DNA of 64,000 nt, from NCBI RefSeq assembly GCF_006782915.1, contig NZ_VCNP01000043.1:372001-436000 (forward strand), given 5' to 3'. The notes under the pieces were generated by a model. The model was not told the origin of the DNA, did not search any database, and saw only the letters and a program-made list of their open reading frames with translations. How positions within the stretch are numbered: the stretch's first letter is position 1; each line of letters starts with the position of its first letter. A program made the position numbers and the translations under genes. Source of the stretch: Streptomyces calvus (lineage in GTDB: Bacteria; Actinomycetota; Actinomycetes; Streptomycetales; Streptomycetaceae). This document shows positions 1 to 7,987 of this stretch, one piece after another.

Positions 1-209
1 GGGCCGCCCTCGGCCAGGACCGCTTCGGCCTCGCGCGCCAGCATGACGTCGGCCGCTTCCTCCAGGGCTTCGAAGTCTGCGATCGGGACCACGGCCGCCA
101 CCGGGGCGCCGTTGCGCGTGATGACGGTCGGGACACCTTCCTCGGCCCGGTTGATGTGATCGGCGAGGTGCGCGCGGGCTTCCCGTACGGTCACGGTGTT
201 CTCAGTCAT
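1..209 (-). CDS. Phd/YefM-family antitoxin, cut by the window edge
   Basis: The reading frame starts at ATG 207-209 and runs off the left edge with no stop. The N-terminus (MTENTVTVREARAHLADHIN) followed by TVITRNGAPVAAVVP is the standard Phd/YefM fold: an N-terminal DNA-binding half with the R-E-A-R and R-N-G-x-P motifs, then a helix that would clamp a toxin. Such antitoxins repress their own promoter and neutralise a RelE/YoeB- or Doc-type toxin, which would lie beyond the edge. The family and start are clear; the toxin is unseen, so a solitary antitoxin is also possible. Confidence 0.8.
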   Translation of the reverse strand, partial: MTENTVTVREARAHLADHINRAEEGVPTVITRNGAPVAAVVPIADFEALEEAADVMLAREAEAVLAEGG

Positions 210-216
210 GGAGTCA

Positions 217-238
217 GTGTACGCGCCTGCGTGTACAC
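217..238 (-). promoter_or_regulatory. Possible antitoxin autoregulatory operator
   Basis: Just upstream of the antitoxin start is the perfect palindrome GTGTACAC (231-238), with a second partial copy GTGTACG at 217-223. The E. coli YefM-YoeB operator is built on TGTACA hexamers, so the match in motif and place suggests autorepression. Centre spacing here is about 14 bp. Inference only. Confidence 0.4.
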
Positions 239-415
239 AACGCAGGCTCAGGGGGGAATCGCGTTCGTGCGCGATCCTCGACGGCATCGCCTGGTCCGTG
301 GCCTGAGTCTCCTTTATTACCGATCGGTAGCACTCTGCTGAGCTGTCGGGATAGCGTTTGAGCGGCCTTCGGAGGGTCGGTGCGGGCCCTGTGGAGGGGG
401 TCCGCCGAGAATGTT

Positions 416-431
416 CGTGAACTTCTTCACA
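416..431. promoter_or_regulatory. Rex operator (ROP), site 1, upstream of ndh
   Basis: CGTGAACTTCTTCACA matches the S. coelicolor Rex consensus TGTGAAC-N3-TTCACA at all fixed positions except the first. Rex is the NADH/NAD+-sensing repressor of respiratory genes in Streptomyces, and ndh is the next gene downstream. The site is about 320 bp before the ndh start, so the promoter it controls must lie well upstream of the coding region. Confidence 0.65.
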
Positions 432-495
432 AGGAATTGGCCCCGGTGGATCGAAGAACTTGATTCTGTTGACCCGTTCGGGGCCCCAACACCCC

Positions 496-511
496 TTTGA
501 ACGCGTTCAGA
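496..511. promoter_or_regulatory. Rex-like operator, site 2, upstream of ndh
   Basis: TTTGAACGCGTTCAGA contains the perfect 12-bp palindrome TGAACGCGTTCA and fits the Rex consensus except at two fixed outer positions. It is 80 bp (centre to centre) downstream of the stronger site 1, which could allow paired binding. Confidence 0.5.
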
Positions 512-647
512 AGGCGCCGGGAGCGGTGGGCCCGGGAAGGCACGGGTCGACTCGGAGTCCGCCCTCACAACGCCCTCCGGTCGACAGAGAGGCAGCTCAC
601 GCGGCATTGACAACGTCCCGTCGGGTGAGCCGGTTCCCGTCACGCGC

Positions 648-663
648 TGTGATCTGGATCAAA
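648..663. promoter_or_regulatory. FNR/Crp-like palindrome and possible proximal ndh promoter
   Basis: TGTGATCTGGATCAAA holds a perfect inverted repeat TGATC-TG-GATCA and resembles TTGAT-N4-ATCAA (FNR type) and the left half of TGTGA-N6-TCACA (Crp type). A possible -10, TGTAAC, follows at 675-680. Streptomyces encodes a Crp-family protein, but the regulator here is not known from the sequence. Confidence 0.3.
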
Positions 664-749
664 AAGCGCGGGAGTGTAACACAGGGGCTGTCGGACCTTG
701 TGAAGGGGCGCACGAGGTACCCCCTCCGAGCGGGTGGATACTCGATGGC

Positions 750-2135
750 ATGAGCACCACGGAGCGTCCCAGGATCCTCGTAGTAGGCGGTGGGTACGTA
801 GGCCTGTACGCAGCTCGGCGCATCCAGAAGAAGATGCGTTACGGCGAGGCGACCGTCACCGTCGTCGACCCGCGGTCGTACATGACCTACCAGCCCTTCC
901 TCCCCGAAGCCGCCGCCGGCAGCATCTCCCCGCGGCATGTCGTCGTCCCGCTGCGACGCGTGCTGCCCAAGGCGGAGGTTCTCACCGGCCGGGTCACCAC
1001 CATCGACCAGGACCGCAAGGTCGCCACCGTCGCCCCGCTGGTCGGCGACGCGTACGAGCTGCCCTTCGACTACCTGGTGATCGCGCTCGGCGCGGTCTCC
1101 CGCACCTTCCCGATCCCCGGCCTCGCCGAGCAGGGCATCGGCATGAAGGGCATCGAGGAGGCCATCGGCCTGCGCAACCACGTCCTCGAACAGCTCGACA
1201 AGGCCGACTCCACCACGGACGAGGAGATCCGGCGCAAGGCCCTCACCTTCGTCTTCGTCGGCGGCGGCTTCGCCGGCGCGGAGACCATCGGCGAGGTCGA
1301 GGACATGGCCCGCGACGCGGCCAAGTACTACAACAACGTGTCCCGCGAGGACATGCGCTTCATCCTCGTCGACGCCGCGGACAAGATCCTCCCCGAGGTC
1401 GGTCCGAAGCTCGGCAAGTACGGCAAGGAGCACCTCGAGGGCCGCGGCGTCGAGGTCTACCTGTCCACGTCGATGGACTCCTGCGTCGACGGCCACGTGG
1501 TGCTCAAGAACGGCCTCGAGGTCGACTCCAACACCATCGTGTGGACCGCGGGCGTCAAGCCGAACCCGGCGCTGGCCCGCTTCGGCCTGCCGCTGGGCCC
1601 GCGCGGCCACGTCGACACCGAGCCCACCCTCCAGGTCAAGGGCACCGACTACATCTGGGCCGCCGGCGACAACGCCCAGGTCCCGGACCTCGTCGGCCGC
1701 AAGGCGGGCAACGAGAACGCCTGGTGCCCGCCGAACGCCCAGCACGCGCTGCGCCAGGCGAAGGTCCTCGGCGACAACGTCGTCTCCGGCATGCGGGGCT
1801 TCCCGCAGAAGGAGTACAGCCACGCCAACAAGGGCGCGGTGGCGGGCCTCGGCCTGCACAAGGGCGTCGCGATGATCGTCTTCGGCAAGATGAAGATCAA
1901 GCTCAAGGGCCGTCTCGCCTGGTACATGCACCGCGGCTACCACGGCATGGCGATGCCGACCTGGAACCGCAAGATCCGCGTCTTCGCCGACTGGACCCTC
2001 GGCATGTTCCTCAAGCGCGAGGTCGTCTCGCTCGGCGCGATCGAGACGCCGCGCGAGGAGTTCTACGAGGCGGCCAAGCCGGCGCCGGCGCCCGCGGCGG
2101 CCCAGCAGGAGAAGACCGAGGCCAAGGCCTCCTGA
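750..2135 (+). CDS. ndh: Type II NADH dehydrogenase (NDH-2)
   Basis: Single-subunit, non-proton-pumping NADH:quinone oxidoreductase at the inner face of the membrane; passes electrons from NADH through FAD to menaquinone. The 461-aa protein has the FAD-binding GGGYVG at residues 13-18, a second Rossmann motif GGGFAG at 171-176 for NADH, and the late FAD contact AAGDNAQVPD near 305-315. The C-terminal third is basic and amphipathic and ends in an Ala/Pro/Lys-rich tail, as expected for peripheral membrane attachment. No good Shine-Dalgarno precedes ATG 750; instead GATACT at 737-742 would place a transcription start next to the ATG, suggesting a leaderless mRNA. Two Rex-like operators further upstream point to redox control. 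Monocistronic, ended by a hairpin at 2166. Confidence 0.93.
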   Translation: MSTTERPRILVVGGGYVGLYAARRIQKKMRYGEATVTVVDPRSYMTYQPFLPEAAAGSISPRHVVVPLRRVLPKAEVLTGRVTTIDQDRKVATVAPLVGDAYELPFDYLVIALGAVSRTFPIPGLAEQGIGMKGIEEAIGLRNHVLEQLDKADSTTDEEIRRKALTFVFVGGGFAGAETIGEVEDMARDAAKYYNNVSREDMRFILVDAADKILPEVGPKLGKYGKEHLEGRGVEVYLSTSMDSCVDGHVVLKNGLEVDSNTIVWTAGVKPNPALARFGLPLGPRGHVDTEPTLQVKGTDYIWAAGDNAQVPDLVGRKAGNENAWCPPNAQHALRQAKVLGDNVVSGMRGFPQKEYSHANKGAVAGLGLHKGVAMIVFGKMKIKLKGRLAWYMHRGYHGMAMPTWNRKIRVFADWTLGMFLKREVVSLGAIETPREEFYEAAKPAPAPAAAQQEKTEAKAS

Positions 2136-2165
2136 CCCTGCCGGTCCACCTCCGGTCACACCTCC

Positions 2166-2209
2166 CCGAAGGGGCCACCCGCCATCCGTGGTGCGGGCGG
2201 CCCCTTCGG
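2166..2209 (+). terminator. Terminator hairpin after ndh
   Basis: CCGAAGGGGCC at 2166-2176 pairs with GGCCCCTTCGG at 2199-2209, with an inner CCCGC/GCGGG extension, forming a long GC-rich hairpin without a U tract, the usual form in Streptomyces. It begins 31 bp after the ndh stop. Confidence 0.75.
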
Positions 2210-2368
2210 CGTTCCCGGACACCCGTACGGCGTCGGCGAGGACGGCCGCCGGCACCGCCGCCGAGGGCTTTTGCCCAGTCATGACGCGTGCCGGGGACTG
2301 TCCGGAGCGTGTCGGAGTGTTTACGTGGTGACGACATTCCGGTATTCCCCGTCATGGAGGTGTACCTC

Positions 2369-3667
2369 ATGGCAGACGCAGCCCCGCGGCTGAAGAGCCT
2401 GCTCGAACAACTGATCGGCACCCCGCTGCCCGTCCGCGTCCGCACCTGGGACGGGTCGCAGGCCGGCCCCCCGGACGCCCCGATCCTGCTCGTACGCAAC
2501 CGCCGCGCCGTGCGCCACCTGCTGTGGAAGCCCGGCGAACTCGGCCTGGCCCGCGCCTGGGTGGCCGGCGACCTCGACATCGAGGGCGACCTCTACACCG
2601 CCCTGGACCTCCTCGCGGGCCTCGTCTGGGAGCGCGGCGAGGACGCCCCCTCCCTCACCCGCTCCCTGCGCGATCCCGCCTTCCGCTCCGCCGCCCGCGG
2701 ACTGATCGCCCTCGCCGGCCTCCCGCTGCCGCCCGCCCCGCCCCGCGAGGAGGCCCGCCGCCCCCGCCGCGGACTGCACACCCGGCACACCGACCGCCGC
2801 GCCATCAGCCACCACTACGACGTCGGCAACGACTTCTACGAGATCGTCCTCGGCCCGTCCATGGTGTACTCCTGCGCCTACTGGCCCGCCCCGCCCCCGC
2901 AGGGCACCCTCGAACAGGCCCAGCACGACAAGCTCGAACTGGTCGCCCGCAAACTCGCCCTGAAGCCCGGTCAGCGCCTGCTGGACGTCGGCTGCGGCTG
3001 GGGCTCGATGGCCATCCACGCCGCCCGCGAGCACGGTGTGAACGTCGTCGGCATCACCCTCTCCCAGGAACAGGCCGCCTACGCCCGCAAGCGCATCGCC
3101 GACGAGGGACTGACCGACCGCATCGAGATCCGCGTACAGGACTACCGCGACGTCACCGACGGCCCCTACGACGCCGTCTCCTCCATCGGCATGGCCGAGC
3201 ACGTCGGATCCGAGCGGTACCTGGAGTACGCCACCGTCCTGCACCGCCTCCTCAAGCCCGGCGGCCGGCTGCTGAACCACCAGATCGCGCGCCGCCCGCA
3301 GCGCGACGAGACGGCCTACCGCGTGGACCCGTTCATCGACGCCTACGTCTTCCCCGACGGCGAACTCGCCCCGATCGGCACCACCGTGTCCAACCTGGAG
3401 CGCGCCGGGTTCGAGGTCCGCGACGTGGAGTCCATCCGCGAGCACTACGCCCTCACCCTGCGCCGCTGGGTGGAGCGGCTGGAGGCCGACTGGGCGCATG
3501 CGGCGGCCCTGGCCGGCCCGGGCCGGGCCCGCGTCTGGCGGCTGTACATGGCCGCCTCCGCGCTCGCCTTCGAACGCAACCGCATCGGCGTCAACCAGGT
3601 CCTCGCTATCAGGACCCCCGAGTCCGGCGCCTCCGGCCTCCCGCTGCGCACCCGCACCTGGAACTGA
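2369..3667 (+). CDS. cfa: Cyclopropane-fatty-acid-phospholipid synthase family methyltransferase
   Basis: Transfers a methyl group from S-adenosylmethionine to unsaturated acyl chains of membrane lipids. The 432-aa protein has an N-terminal lipid-binding segment, the family motif HHYDVGNDFY near 148-157, and SAM-binding LLDVGCGWGSMA near 204-215, followed by GMAEHVG. ATG 2369 (MADAAPRLKS) is preferred because GGAGGTG lies about 9 nt before it; the frame is open a further 27 codons upstream without a plausible site. A hairpin at 3681 ends transcription. In other bacteria these enzymes act under stress or in stationary phase; the promoter here is discussed separately. A related methyltransferase substrate cannot be excluded. 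Confidence 0.88.
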   Translation: MADAAPRLKSLLEQLIGTPLPVRVRTWDGSQAGPPDAPILLVRNRRAVRHLLWKPGELGLARAWVAGDLDIEGDLYTALDLLAGLVWERGEDAPSLTRSLRDPAFRSAARGLIALAGLPLPPAPPREEARRPRRGLHTRHTDRRAISHHYDVGNDFYEIVLGPSMVYSCAYWPAPPPQGTLEQAQHDKLELVARKLALKPGQRLLDVGCGWGSMAIHAAREHGVNVVGITLSQEQAAYARKRIADEGLTDRIEIRVQDYRDVTDGPYDAVSSIGMAEHVGSERYLEYATVLHRLLKPGGRLLNHQIARRPQRDETAYRVDPFIDAYVFPDGELAPIGTTVSNLERAGFEVRDVESIREHYALTLRRWVERLEADWAHAAALAGPGRARVWRLYMAASALAFERNRIGVNQVLAIRTPESGASGLPLRTRTWN

Positions 3668-3680
3668 CCGCGGCGCGAGA

Positions 3681-3710
3681 CGGGCCCCGCTCCCGGAGGA
3701 ACGGGGCCCG
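3681..3710. terminator. Hairpin between convergent cfa and ABC permease genes
   Basis: CGGGCCCCG (3681-3689) and CGGGGCCCG (3702-3710) form a 9-bp perfect stem with a 12-nt loop, 14 bp after the cfa stop and 22 bp from the end of the convergent permease gene. Probably serves both directions. Confidence 0.7.
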
Positions 3711-3731
3711 CGCCGTGCGGCAGCCGGACGG

Positions 3732-6260
3732 CTACTCGGACTTGATCGCCTGGAGCATGTTCAGCCGGGCCGCGCGCCGGGCCGGCCACAGCGCCGCCAG
3801 CACGCCCACCACCGCGGCCAGCGCCAGGAAGAGGGCCATCCGGCCCCACGGCAGGACCAGTTCGTACGTCGCCATCGTCGTGCCCAGCAGCTCACCGGCC
3901 GCCCAGCCGAAGAACACGCCCAGGCCGATGCCGAGCACCCCGCCGAACAGCGAGATCACCAGGGACTCCAGCCGCACCATCCGCTTGATGCCCGAGCGGT
4001 CCAGGCCGATCGCCCGCAGCATGCCGATCTCCTGGGAGCGCTCGAACACCGACATCGCCAGGGTGTTGATGACGCCGAGGACCGCCACGATCACCGCCAT
4101 CGCCAGCAGGCCGTAGACCATGTTCAGCATCAGGGTGAACATCTGCGCGATCTCGTTGGAGAGGTCCTTCTTGTCCTGGACCTGGATCGCCGGGTTGGTG
4201 CCGAGGGCCTTCTCCAGGGTGTCCTTCGCCGCGTCGGAGGCGCCGCCGGAGGTCTTCACCATGACCATCATGTCGGCCGGATCCGGCTCGTGCGGGGCGA
4301 GGGTCGCGGTGTCGATCATGATGCCGCGCATCATCTCGTTGGGCTGGTAGACACCGGCGACGGTGAGCTTCTGCCGGGCGCCGTCGCCGTAGGCCACGGT
4401 GAACACCGAACCGGCCTTCCAGCCGTACGACGTGGCGGTGTCCGCGTCCACGGCGACCCGCGCGCCGCCGACCTCGAAGGCGCCGTCCTCGACGGGGAAC
4501 TCGGTCAGCTGCTCGATCGTGGCGCCGTCCACGCCGGTCAGGAACTCCGTCTGCCCGTCGATGCGGGCGTCCGCGTTGCGCATCGGGCTGGTGGCGGTGA
4601 CGCCGCCGGCCCGCTTCAGCTTCTTCTCGACGTCCGGCGACAGCGCGTTGCCGTTCGCCATGGACACCACGTAGTCCGCCTCGATCGCGGAGGCGGCCAT
4701 CTTGTCGATGGACTTCTGCAGGCTGCCCGCCATCACCGTCATCCCGGTGATCAGGGTCAGCCCGATCATCAGCGCGGACGCGGTGGCGGCGGTACGGCGC
4801 GGGTTGCGCACCGAGTTCTGCCGGGCCAGCTTGCCGGAGACCCCGAAGACGCGCAGCACCGGTGCCGCGGCGGCGATCAGCGGACGGGACAGCAGCGGCG
4901 TCAGCACGAACACACCGATGATCAGCAGCACCGCGCCGAAGCCCATGGGCGCCTGGCCGTCGGTGCCGTTCATCGTCGTGGCCGCGAGGACCACCGCGAC
5001 ACCGGCCCCGGACAGCAGCGCGCCCAGCGTGTTGCGCAGCACCAGGGACTTGGTGGTCGCCTTGGCGTGCACCGAGCTCATCGCCGCCACCGGCGGGATC
5101 TTCGCCGCCCGGCGGCCCGGCAGCCACGCGGCGAGCATGGTGACCAGGATGCCGACGGCGAACGCGGCGCCGATCGTGCCGGGGCTGACCACCAGCGGAC
5201 CGTCGGGCACGGGCGCGTCCAGCGTGCCCATCAGCGAGCGCAGCCCGGCGCCGATGCCGATGCCCGCGAGCAGCCCGGCGACGGCGGCGACCGCGCCGAC
5301 CACGAACGCCTCGATCAGCACCGACCGCGTCACCTGCCGGCGGGAGGCGCCGACGGCGCGCATCAGGGCCAGCTCCTTGGTGCGCTGGGCGACCAGCATG
5401 GTGAAGGTGTTGGCGATGATGAACGTGCCGACGAACAGCGCGATGCCGGCGAACACCAGCAGCCCCTGCTTCATGCCGCTCATCGAGGAGGCGATCGCCT
5501 CCGCCTGCTCTTCGGCGAGCCGGGTGCCCGTGGTGGTCTCCACGACGTCGGCGGGCAGCGCCTTCTTCAGCTGGGCCTCCAGCGCCGCGTCGCTGACGCC
5601 GGCCTTCGCCTTCACGGCGATCTCGTCGAAGGTGCCCGCCTTGCCGAACAGTTCCTGCGCGGTCGCCGTGTCGAACAGGGTGAGGCTGCCGCCGGCCGCG
5701 ACATTGCCGTCGTCGGTGGTGAAGATGCCGGTGACCACCGGCCGCAGGACCGGGCCGTCGACCGACATCCGCACCGTGTCGCCGACCTCGTAGCCGGTCC
5801 GCTTCGCGGTCTCGGAGTCGATGAGGATCTCGCCCTCGCCCTTCGGGGCGCGTCCGGCGGTCAGCGGGTACCGGGGGTCCTCGTCACCCCAGTAGTTGCC
5901 GCCCTGCGACCGGAAGCCGTCACCGATCAGCTCGCCGTCCTTGCCGGCGAGGGCGGTGAAGCCCTGGACGGTCCCGATGGCCTGGGCGGCGCCGGGCACC
6001 CGGGCGCTGTCCTCGACCAGGTCGGGCGTCAGCTCCCGCAGCTCGCCGACCCGGTCGCCCTCGGCCTCCTTCCAGCGGGGCGTGACGGCGACGTCGACGT
6101 GGTCGAAACCCTTGGCGGACTGGTTCTGCAGGGCGTCGGAGAGGGTGTTGGTGAAGACCAGGGTTCCCGACACGAAGGCCACGCCGAGCATCACGGCAAG
6201 CACGGTCATCAGGAGCCGGGCCTTGTGCGCGAGCACGTTGCGCAAGGCGGTACGGAACAT
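3732..6260 (-). CDS. ABC transporter permease, MacB/FtsX (DUF214) family
   Basis: 842-aa integral membrane protein, the usual length of the actinobacterial two-module version. An N-terminal helix (LLMTVLAVMLGVAFVSGTLV, residues 14-33) precedes a large extracytoplasmic MacB-type domain; then three FtsX-type helices, a linker helix region, a second extracytoplasmic domain and three more C-terminal helices ending at a short basic tail. The cytoplasmic motif ELALMRAVGASR in module one and EIGMLRAIGLDR in module two are the ATPase-coupling loops of this family. It lies 57 bp downstream of its ATPase partner and is surely co-transcribed. Family members move lipids, peptides or antibiotics or transmit mechanical signals; the substrate is unknown. 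Confidence 0.9.
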   Translation of the reverse strand: MFRTALRNVLAHKARLLMTVLAVMLGVAFVSGTLVFTNTLSDALQNQSAKGFDHVDVAVTPRWKEAEGDRVGELRELTPDLVEDSARVPGAAQAIGTVQGFTALAGKDGELIGDGFRSQGGNYWGDEDPRYPLTAGRAPKGEGEILIDSETAKRTGYEVGDTVRMSVDGPVLRPVVTGIFTTDDGNVAAGGSLTLFDTATAQELFGKAGTFDEIAVKAKAGVSDAALEAQLKKALPADVVETTTGTRLAEEQAEAIASSMSGMKQGLLVFAGIALFVGTFIIANTFTMLVAQRTKELALMRAVGASRRQVTRSVLIEAFVVGAVAAVAGLLAGIGIGAGLRSLMGTLDAPVPDGPLVVSPGTIGAAFAVGILVTMLAAWLPGRRAAKIPPVAAMSSVHAKATTKSLVLRNTLGALLSGAGVAVVLAATTMNGTDGQAPMGFGAVLLIIGVFVLTPLLSRPLIAAAAPVLRVFGVSGKLARQNSVRNPRRTAATASALMIGLTLITGMTVMAGSLQKSIDKMAASAIEADYVVSMANGNALSPDVEKKLKRAGGVTATSPMRNADARIDGQTEFLTGVDGATIEQLTEFPVEDGAFEVGGARVAVDADTATSYGWKAGSVFTVAYGDGARQKLTVAGVYQPNEMMRGIMIDTATLAPHEPDPADMMVMVKTSGGASDAAKDTLEKALGTNPAIQVQDKKDLSNEIAQMFTLMLNMVYGLLAMAVIVAVLGVINTLAMSVFERSQEIGMLRAIGLDRSGIKRMVRLESLVISLFGGVLGIGLGVFFGWAAGELLGTTMATYELVLPWGRMALFLALAAVVGVLAALWPARRAARLNMLQAIKSE

Positions 6261-6317
6261 GGGTGTCTTCTCGAGTCCAGACGTACGAGGCGGAGGAGGG
6301 CGGGGGACGGGCGGGTG

Positions 6318-7115
6318 TCAGCTGGTGCGGCCCTTGGCGTCGAACCGCTTCATGCGGTCGAGCACCGAGTCGGCCGTCGGCGCGTGGACCTCGTCCACGA
6401 TCCGGCCGTCGGCGAGGAAGACCACCCGGTCCGCGTAGGCGGCGGCCACCGGGTCGTGGGTCACCATGACCACCGTCTGCCCCAGCTCCCGCACGGAGTT
6501 GCGCAGGAAGCCCAGCACCTCGGCGCCGGAGCGGGAGTCGAGGTTGCCGGTCGGCTCGTCGCCGAAGACGATGTCGGGCCGGGAGGCGAGCGCGCGGGCC
6601 ACGGCGACGCGCTGCTGCTGGCCGCCGGACAGCTGGGAGGGCCGGTGCCCCAGCCGGTCGGCCAGGCCGACCATCCGGATCACGGTGTCCAGCCACTGCT
6701 TGTCCGGCCTGCGGCCCGCGATGTCCATGGGGAGGGTGATGTTCTCCAGCGCGGACAGCGTCGGGAGCAGGTTGAACGCCTGGAAGATGAAGCCGATCTT
6801 GTCCCGGCGCAGCCTGGTCAGCTGCTTGTCCTTGAGCGCGCCCAGTTCCGTGTCACCGATGCGCACGGAACCGGAGGAGAAGGTGTCCAGCCCGGCCACG
6901 CAGTGCATCAGCGTGGACTTGCCGGAGCCGGAGGGACCCATGATCGCGGTGAACTCGGCCTGCCGGAAGTCGACGGAGACCCGGTCCAGGGCGACCACCT
7001 GGGTCTCGCCCTGGCCATAGATCTTCGAAAGGTCCGTGGCGCGCGCTGCCACGGCGGTGGTCCGGTCGGCCGGGGGTCCCGCCGGGCGGAGCCCGGGGGA
7101 GGGTGCGGTGGTCAC
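6318..7115 (-). CDS. ABC transporter ATP-binding protein, MacB/LolD type
   Basis: 265-aa ATPase for the downstream permease. Walker A GPSGSGKST at residues 60-68, Q-loop IFQAFNLLPTL, signature LSGGQQQRVAVARAL, Walker B DIVFGDEPTGNLD and switch VTHD are all present and in canonical order, so it should be active. The start is GTG 7113-7115, preceded by GGAG about 10 nt upstream. Its N-terminal 20 residues are Pro/Ala-rich and not conserved in the family. With the 842-aa permease it forms a two-gene operon convergent with cfa. Confidence 0.92.
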   Translation of the reverse strand: MTTAPSPGLRPAGPPADRTTAVAARATDLSKIYGQGETQVVALDRVSVDFRQAEFTAIMGPSGSGKSTLMHCVAGLDTFSSGSVRIGDTELGALKDKQLTRLRRDKIGFIFQAFNLLPTLSALENITLPMDIAGRRPDKQWLDTVIRMVGLADRLGHRPSQLSGGQQQRVAVARALASRPDIVFGDEPTGNLDSRSGAEVLGFLRNSVRELGQTVVMVTHDPVAAAYADRVVFLADGRIVDEVHAPTADSVLDRMKRFDAKGRTS

Positions 7116-7620
7116 GGGATGGACACTCCTGTCGGGGCGACGTCTTGGGGGATGCCTCCATCGTTCCGGCGCCCCGCCGCCGTGTAGTCACCCGCTGCTC
7201 CGGTTCCGGGGGGCGACTCCGGGCGGACCGGCCGGCGCGGTGTCATACCTGGGGATGACGGCGAACCCTGAGCCGGGGCGCGCCCGGAGCCCGGGTGGGG
7301 ATGTGCGGTGACCTGGTGTGGGTGCGCGGTCGGGGCTGGGCGGCGGGTGCTCCGTGGACCCTGGGCGGGGGTGCGTGTGGAGGCGGGCGCGGGGGTGCGC
7401 CGGGAACGGGTGGAGCGCCCTTGTTCGGACGGTGAAATTCCGTCATTCCGCATGCGTGACGTACCGTCACACGCGAGGCTGTTGGCACGTGCTGAAGGCG
7501 AGTTCCAGATGCTGATGCACCCTCAGGCGCCAATAAAATAAGACAAGATCGGTCCATCCCGCCGGTGATCGCGGGAGTGTCACCGATAGGCTCGAGACGC
7601 TCGAACGGAGCCCACGGCCT
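7116..7620 (+). promoter_or_regulatory. Control region upstream of bldA
   Basis: 505 bp without a convincing gene. It contains the perfect palindrome GTGACG-TAC-CGTCAC at 7456-7470, a smaller GACGG-N7-CCGTC repeat just before it, and an AT-rich island around 7530-7550 that stands out from the GC-rich background. Two possible bldA -10 elements are TAAAAT at 7534-7539 and TAGGCT at 7587-7592; the latter would start transcription about 20 nt before the mature tRNA. Neither has a strong -35. The extent and promoters are inference. Confidence 0.4.
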
Positions 7621-7707
7621 GCCCGGATGGTGGAATGCAGACACGGCGAGCTTAAACCTCGCTGCCCCTCAGCGGGCGTGCCGGTTCAAGTCCGGCTCCG
7701 GGCACCA
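7621..7707 (+). tRNA. bldA: tRNA-Leu(UAA), bldA
   Basis: Complete cloverleaf: acceptor stem GCCCGGA (7621-7627) pairs with TCCGGGC (7697-7703), discriminator A, and CCA encoded at 7705-7707. The anticodon stem GCGAG/CTCGC (7646-7650, 7658-7662) encloses loop CTTAAAC with anticodon TAA at 7653-7655. A long variable arm, typical of class II leucine tRNAs, and T-arm GCCGG-TTCAAGT-CCGGC follow. In Streptomyces the UAA-anticodon leucine tRNA is bldA, the only decoder of the rare UUA codon; its loss blocks aerial growth and many antibiotic pathways because their regulators carry TTA codons. Antisense transcription of bldA has been reported in S. coelicolor; I cannot judge that here. Confidence 0.97.
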
Positions 7708-7987
7708 CTACGCAGGCCGCGGACGCTCCGCGGCGACGGGCGGTGTCGCCGTCCACCCGCCCCGGCTCCCGCTCCCGGGGCGCAACCCGAGGCTTGGCAT
7801 GTGCACAGCGTACGTGCGCGGCCGGACCGGCGTGCCGCCCCCACACCGCCCGGATGCCCGTCGCACCGCCCGGACCACCGCGCGGGGGATCGTTGACACC
7901 GGGTGGACGCGGCTGGACACTCGCTCGCGGCCCGACCGGTGAACAGCGGCGCACCCGGCGAGCACCTCCGCGCGAAGGGAACCCGCG

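Noticed and set aside
3498..7187. A 1,229-codon open frame on the plus strand opposite the ABC transporter genes
   Set aside because: Low-complexity Arg/Gly/His/Asp composition, typical of the antisense of GC-rich genes; the minus strand holds a complete ATPase and permease with all family motifs.
7708..7987. A gene or attachment site immediately after bldA
   Set aside because: tRNA genes are common integration sites, but I see no repeat of the tRNA 3' end, integrase or other mobile gene nearby, and no convincing frame in this gap.
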